From RPQJ01 sp963714645 (GTDB lineage: Bacteria > Pseudomonadota > Gammaproteobacteria > Steroidobacterales > Steroidobacteraceae), in the NCBI GenBank assembly GCA_963714645.1, contig CAVQQX010000045.1, positions 1 to 16,404 of the forward strand: DNA of 16,404 bases, written 5' to 3'. The translations under genes were made by a program, and so were the position numbers. The first letter of the stretch is position 1, and each line of letters begins with the position of its first letter. The notes beneath the pieces were generated by a model. It searched no databases. It had not been told where the DNA came from and saw nothing but the letters and a program-made list of their open reading frames with translations. Below are positions 14,713 to 16,404 of the stretch, one piece after another.

Positions 14713-15808
14713 ATGGAAATCAATCCGATCCGCCGCCAGATCGACGACCTCACGCAGCGCACCGGTGCGCTGAGGGGGTACCTTTGACTATGACAGCAAG
14801 CGCGAGCGCCTGACCGAGGTCCTGCGCGAGCTCGAGGACCCGGCGGTCTGGCAGCAGCCCGAGCGTGCCCAGGAACTCGGGCGCGAGCGGACGCGACTCG
14901 ACGGAGTGGTCGCGACGCTCGACCGCATGCAGGCGAGCCTGACCGAGGCGACGGAACTGCTCGACATGGCGGAGGCCGATGCCGACGAAGGCATGGTCCA
15001 CGCCGTCGAGAAGGACCTGGCCGGCGTCGACCGCGAGCTCGCGAAACTCGAGTTCAAACGCATGTTCCCGCGCGAGATGGACTCGCACAACGCGTTCCTC
15101 GACATCCAGGCCGGGGCGGGGGGCACGGAGGCGCAGGACTGGGCCAACATGCTCATGCGCATGTACCTGCGCTGGGGCGACAAGAACGGCTTCAAGACCG
15201 AGATCGTCGATGCCAATGGCGGCGAAGTCGCCGGCATCAAGAGCGCGACGATCAAGTTCGAAGGCGAGTTCGCGTACGGCTGGCTGCGCACCGAGACCGG
15301 CGTGCACCGGCTCGTCCGCAAGAGCCCGTTCGATTCCAACGCCCGCCGGCACACGTCCTTCGCCTCGGTATTCATTTCGCCCGAGATCGACGACGACATC
15401 GACATCGAGATCAACCCGGCCGACCTCGAGACCGACGTGTACCGATCGAGCGGCGCGGGCGGACAGCACGTCAACAAGACCGAGTCGGCGGTCCGGATCC
15501 GTCACCTGCCATCCGGCATCGTCGTCGCGTGCCAGAGCGAGCGCAGCCAGCACAAGAACCGCGCGACCGCGATGAAGATGTTGAAGGCGAAGCTGTACGA
15601 GCTCGAGGTCAACAAGCGCAACGCGGCCGCCAAGGTGCTGGAGGACTCGAAGTCGGACGTGAGTTGGGGCAACCAGATCCGTTCGTACGTGCTCGACCAG
15701 TCGCGCATCAAGGATCTCCGCACCGGCGTCGAGATCGGCAACACGACGGCCGTGCTCGACGGCGACCTGAACCCGTTCCTCGAGGAAAGCCTGAAGCAGG
15801 GACTGTAG
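14713..15808 (+). CDS. prfB: Peptide chain release factor 2 (programmed +1 frameshift)
   Basis: RF2 recognises UGA and UAA and triggers peptide release. The reading frame starts at the ATG at 14713 and reaches an in-frame TGA (14785–14787) after 24 codons. It continues in the +1 frame from GAC at 14786, omitting T14785, to the TAG at 15806–15808. The joined product is 364 residues, against 365 in E. coli. The stop-codon recognition tripeptide S-P-F is at 204–206 and the catalytic G-G-Q at 249–251. Ser245 occupies the position of Thr246 of E. coli K-12, the less active variant there. The frameshift autoregulates RF2: low RF2 slows termination at the UGA and favours shifting. lysS follows after 41 bases, as in E. 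coli. Confidence 0.98.
14773..14788 (+). promoter_or_regulatory. RF2 programmed +1 frameshift (recoding) site
   Basis: The sequence AGGGGGTACCTTTGAC is the classic prfB recoding signal. AGGGGG (14773–14778) acts as an internal Shine-Dalgarno sequence, followed at the usual 3-base spacing by the slippery CTT (14782–14784) and the stop TGA plus C (14785–14788). It differs from the E. coli version only by TAC for TAT in the tyrosine codon, which is silent. The peptidyl-tRNA on CUU slips to UUU, letting GAC be read next. Confidence 0.97.
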
Positions 15809-15849
15809 GGAAGTGACTGAGTGATGAGACCTTCGCAAAGAGAGCGGTG

Positions 15850-16404
15850 ATGTCCGAAACAGAACAACGGTCGCCCGCGGCTACCGATCCGGCAGACGAA
15901 AACCACCTGATCGCCGAACGCCGGGCGAAGCTCGCGCGCCTGCGCGAGCACGGCCAGGCGTTCCCGAACGATTTCCGGCGCAATGCCGCGGCCGAGGAAC
16001 TGCACACGGCCTACGGTGCGCACGCCGCCGAGTGGTTCGACACGCACTCGCTCCGCGTCGCAGTGGCCGGCCGCATGACGGCCAAGCGGGTCATGGGCAA
16101 GGCATCTTTTGCGAAGATGACCGACCGCACCGGCTCGATCCAGCTGTTCCTGCAGCAGGCCGCCCTCGGCGACACCTACGAGGAATTCAAGGGCTGGGAT
16201 GTCGGCGACCTCGTCGGCGCGGAGGGGACGCTGTTCCGGACCCGCACCGGCGAGCTGTCCGTCAAGGTCGCGCGCCTGCGACTGCTCGTGAAGTCGCTGC
16301 GACCGCTGCCCGACAAGTGGCATGGCATGGCCGACGTCGAGCAACGCTATCGCCAGCGTTATGTCGACCTCATCACGAGCGAGGAAAGCCGGGAGGTCTT
16401 CCGC
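15850..16404 (+). CDS. lysS: Lysine--tRNA ligase (class II), N-terminal part
   Basis: The gene runs off the window end; 185 residues are present. LysS charges tRNA-Lys. The visible part covers the N-terminal helix (E-N-x-L-I-A-E-R-R-A-K-L), F-P-N-D-F-R-R, the OB-fold anticodon-binding domain (V-A-G-R-M-T-A-K-R-V-M-G-K-A-S-F, then G-S-I-Q-L-F-L), and the linker K-S-L-R-P-L-P-D-K-W-H-G-M followed by R-Y-R-Q-R-Y-V-D-L that leads into the catalytic domain. Catalytic motifs 2 and 3 lie beyond the window. The ATG at 15850 follows a purine-rich AAAGAGAG stretch; a GTG directly before it in the same frame is an equivalent alternative. The position after prfB matches the common prfB–lysS operon, and the 41-base gap holds no terminator. 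Confidence 0.96.
   Translation, partial: MSETEQRSPAATDPADENHLIAERRAKLARLREHGQAFPNDFRRNAAAEELHTAYGAHAAEWFDTHSLRVAVAGRMTAKRVMGKASFAKMTDRTGSIQLFLQQAALGDTYEEFKGWDVGDLVGAEGTLFRTRTGELSVKVARLRLLVKSLRPLPDKWHGMADVEQRYRQRYVDLITSEESREVFR

Noticed and set aside
14785..14787. Frameshift mutation or sequencing error making prfB a pseudogene
   Set aside because: The sequence is the known programmed +1 recoding signal and both frames encode intact RF2.

Overview
The window is a dense, mostly co-directional (+ strand) block of housekeeping genes from a GC-rich gammaproteobacterium. The order dnaE–accA–tilS–pyrG–kdsA–eno–ftsB–ispD–ispF–truD–(smr)–surE–pcm is a classic gammaproteobacterial neighbourhood. An rpfE-type gene next to recJ–prfB–lysS, and a KdsA that begins MKLCGFEVG and has the metal-binding cysteine, resemble Xanthomonadales and their relatives more than enterics or pseudomonads. 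I cannot name a genus.

Layout. 1–238 is the end of dnaE (DNA polymerase III alpha). 341–2754 holds accA (fatty acid synthesis) and tilS (tRNA-Ile lysidine). 2795–6569 is a tightly coupled pyrG–kdsA–eno run joined by two ATGA overlaps. 6602–9276 is ftsB–ispD–ispF–truD, again with overlapping stop/start codons (GTGA, TTGA). 9283–9876 is a minus-strand Smr-domain gene whose 3' end lies inside a nested palindromic repeat. A short divergent promoter region separates it from surE–pcm (9997–11426). A minus-strand Mth938-like gene (11431–11799) converges on pcm. It is followed by a divergent plus-strand run: an RpfE-type protein of unknown function, recJ (GTGA overlap), prfB with its programmed +1 frameshift, and the start of lysS, which runs off the window end.

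How the genes work together. The block supplies several pathways: pyrimidine nucleotides (PyrG), LPS precursor KDO (KdsA), glycolysis (Eno), isoprenoid precursors (IspD/IspF), fatty acids (AccA), cell division (FtsB), tRNA modification and charging (TilS, TruD, LysS), translation termination (RF2), DNA replication and repair (DnaE, RecJ, Smr) and stationary-phase maintenance (SurE, Pcm). The overlaps suggest translational coupling rather than a single shared pathway.

I see no mobile element, CRISPR array, tRNA or rRNA gene, prophage or defence system. No gap between genes exceeds about 120 bases. The items most worth a second look are the uncharacterised RpfE-type gene coupled to recJ, the palindrome that has become the C-terminus of the Smr protein, a local C-R-D for S-D-R change in CTP synthase, the metal-type KdsA, and the junction where surE–pcm is not followed by nlpD–rpoS.
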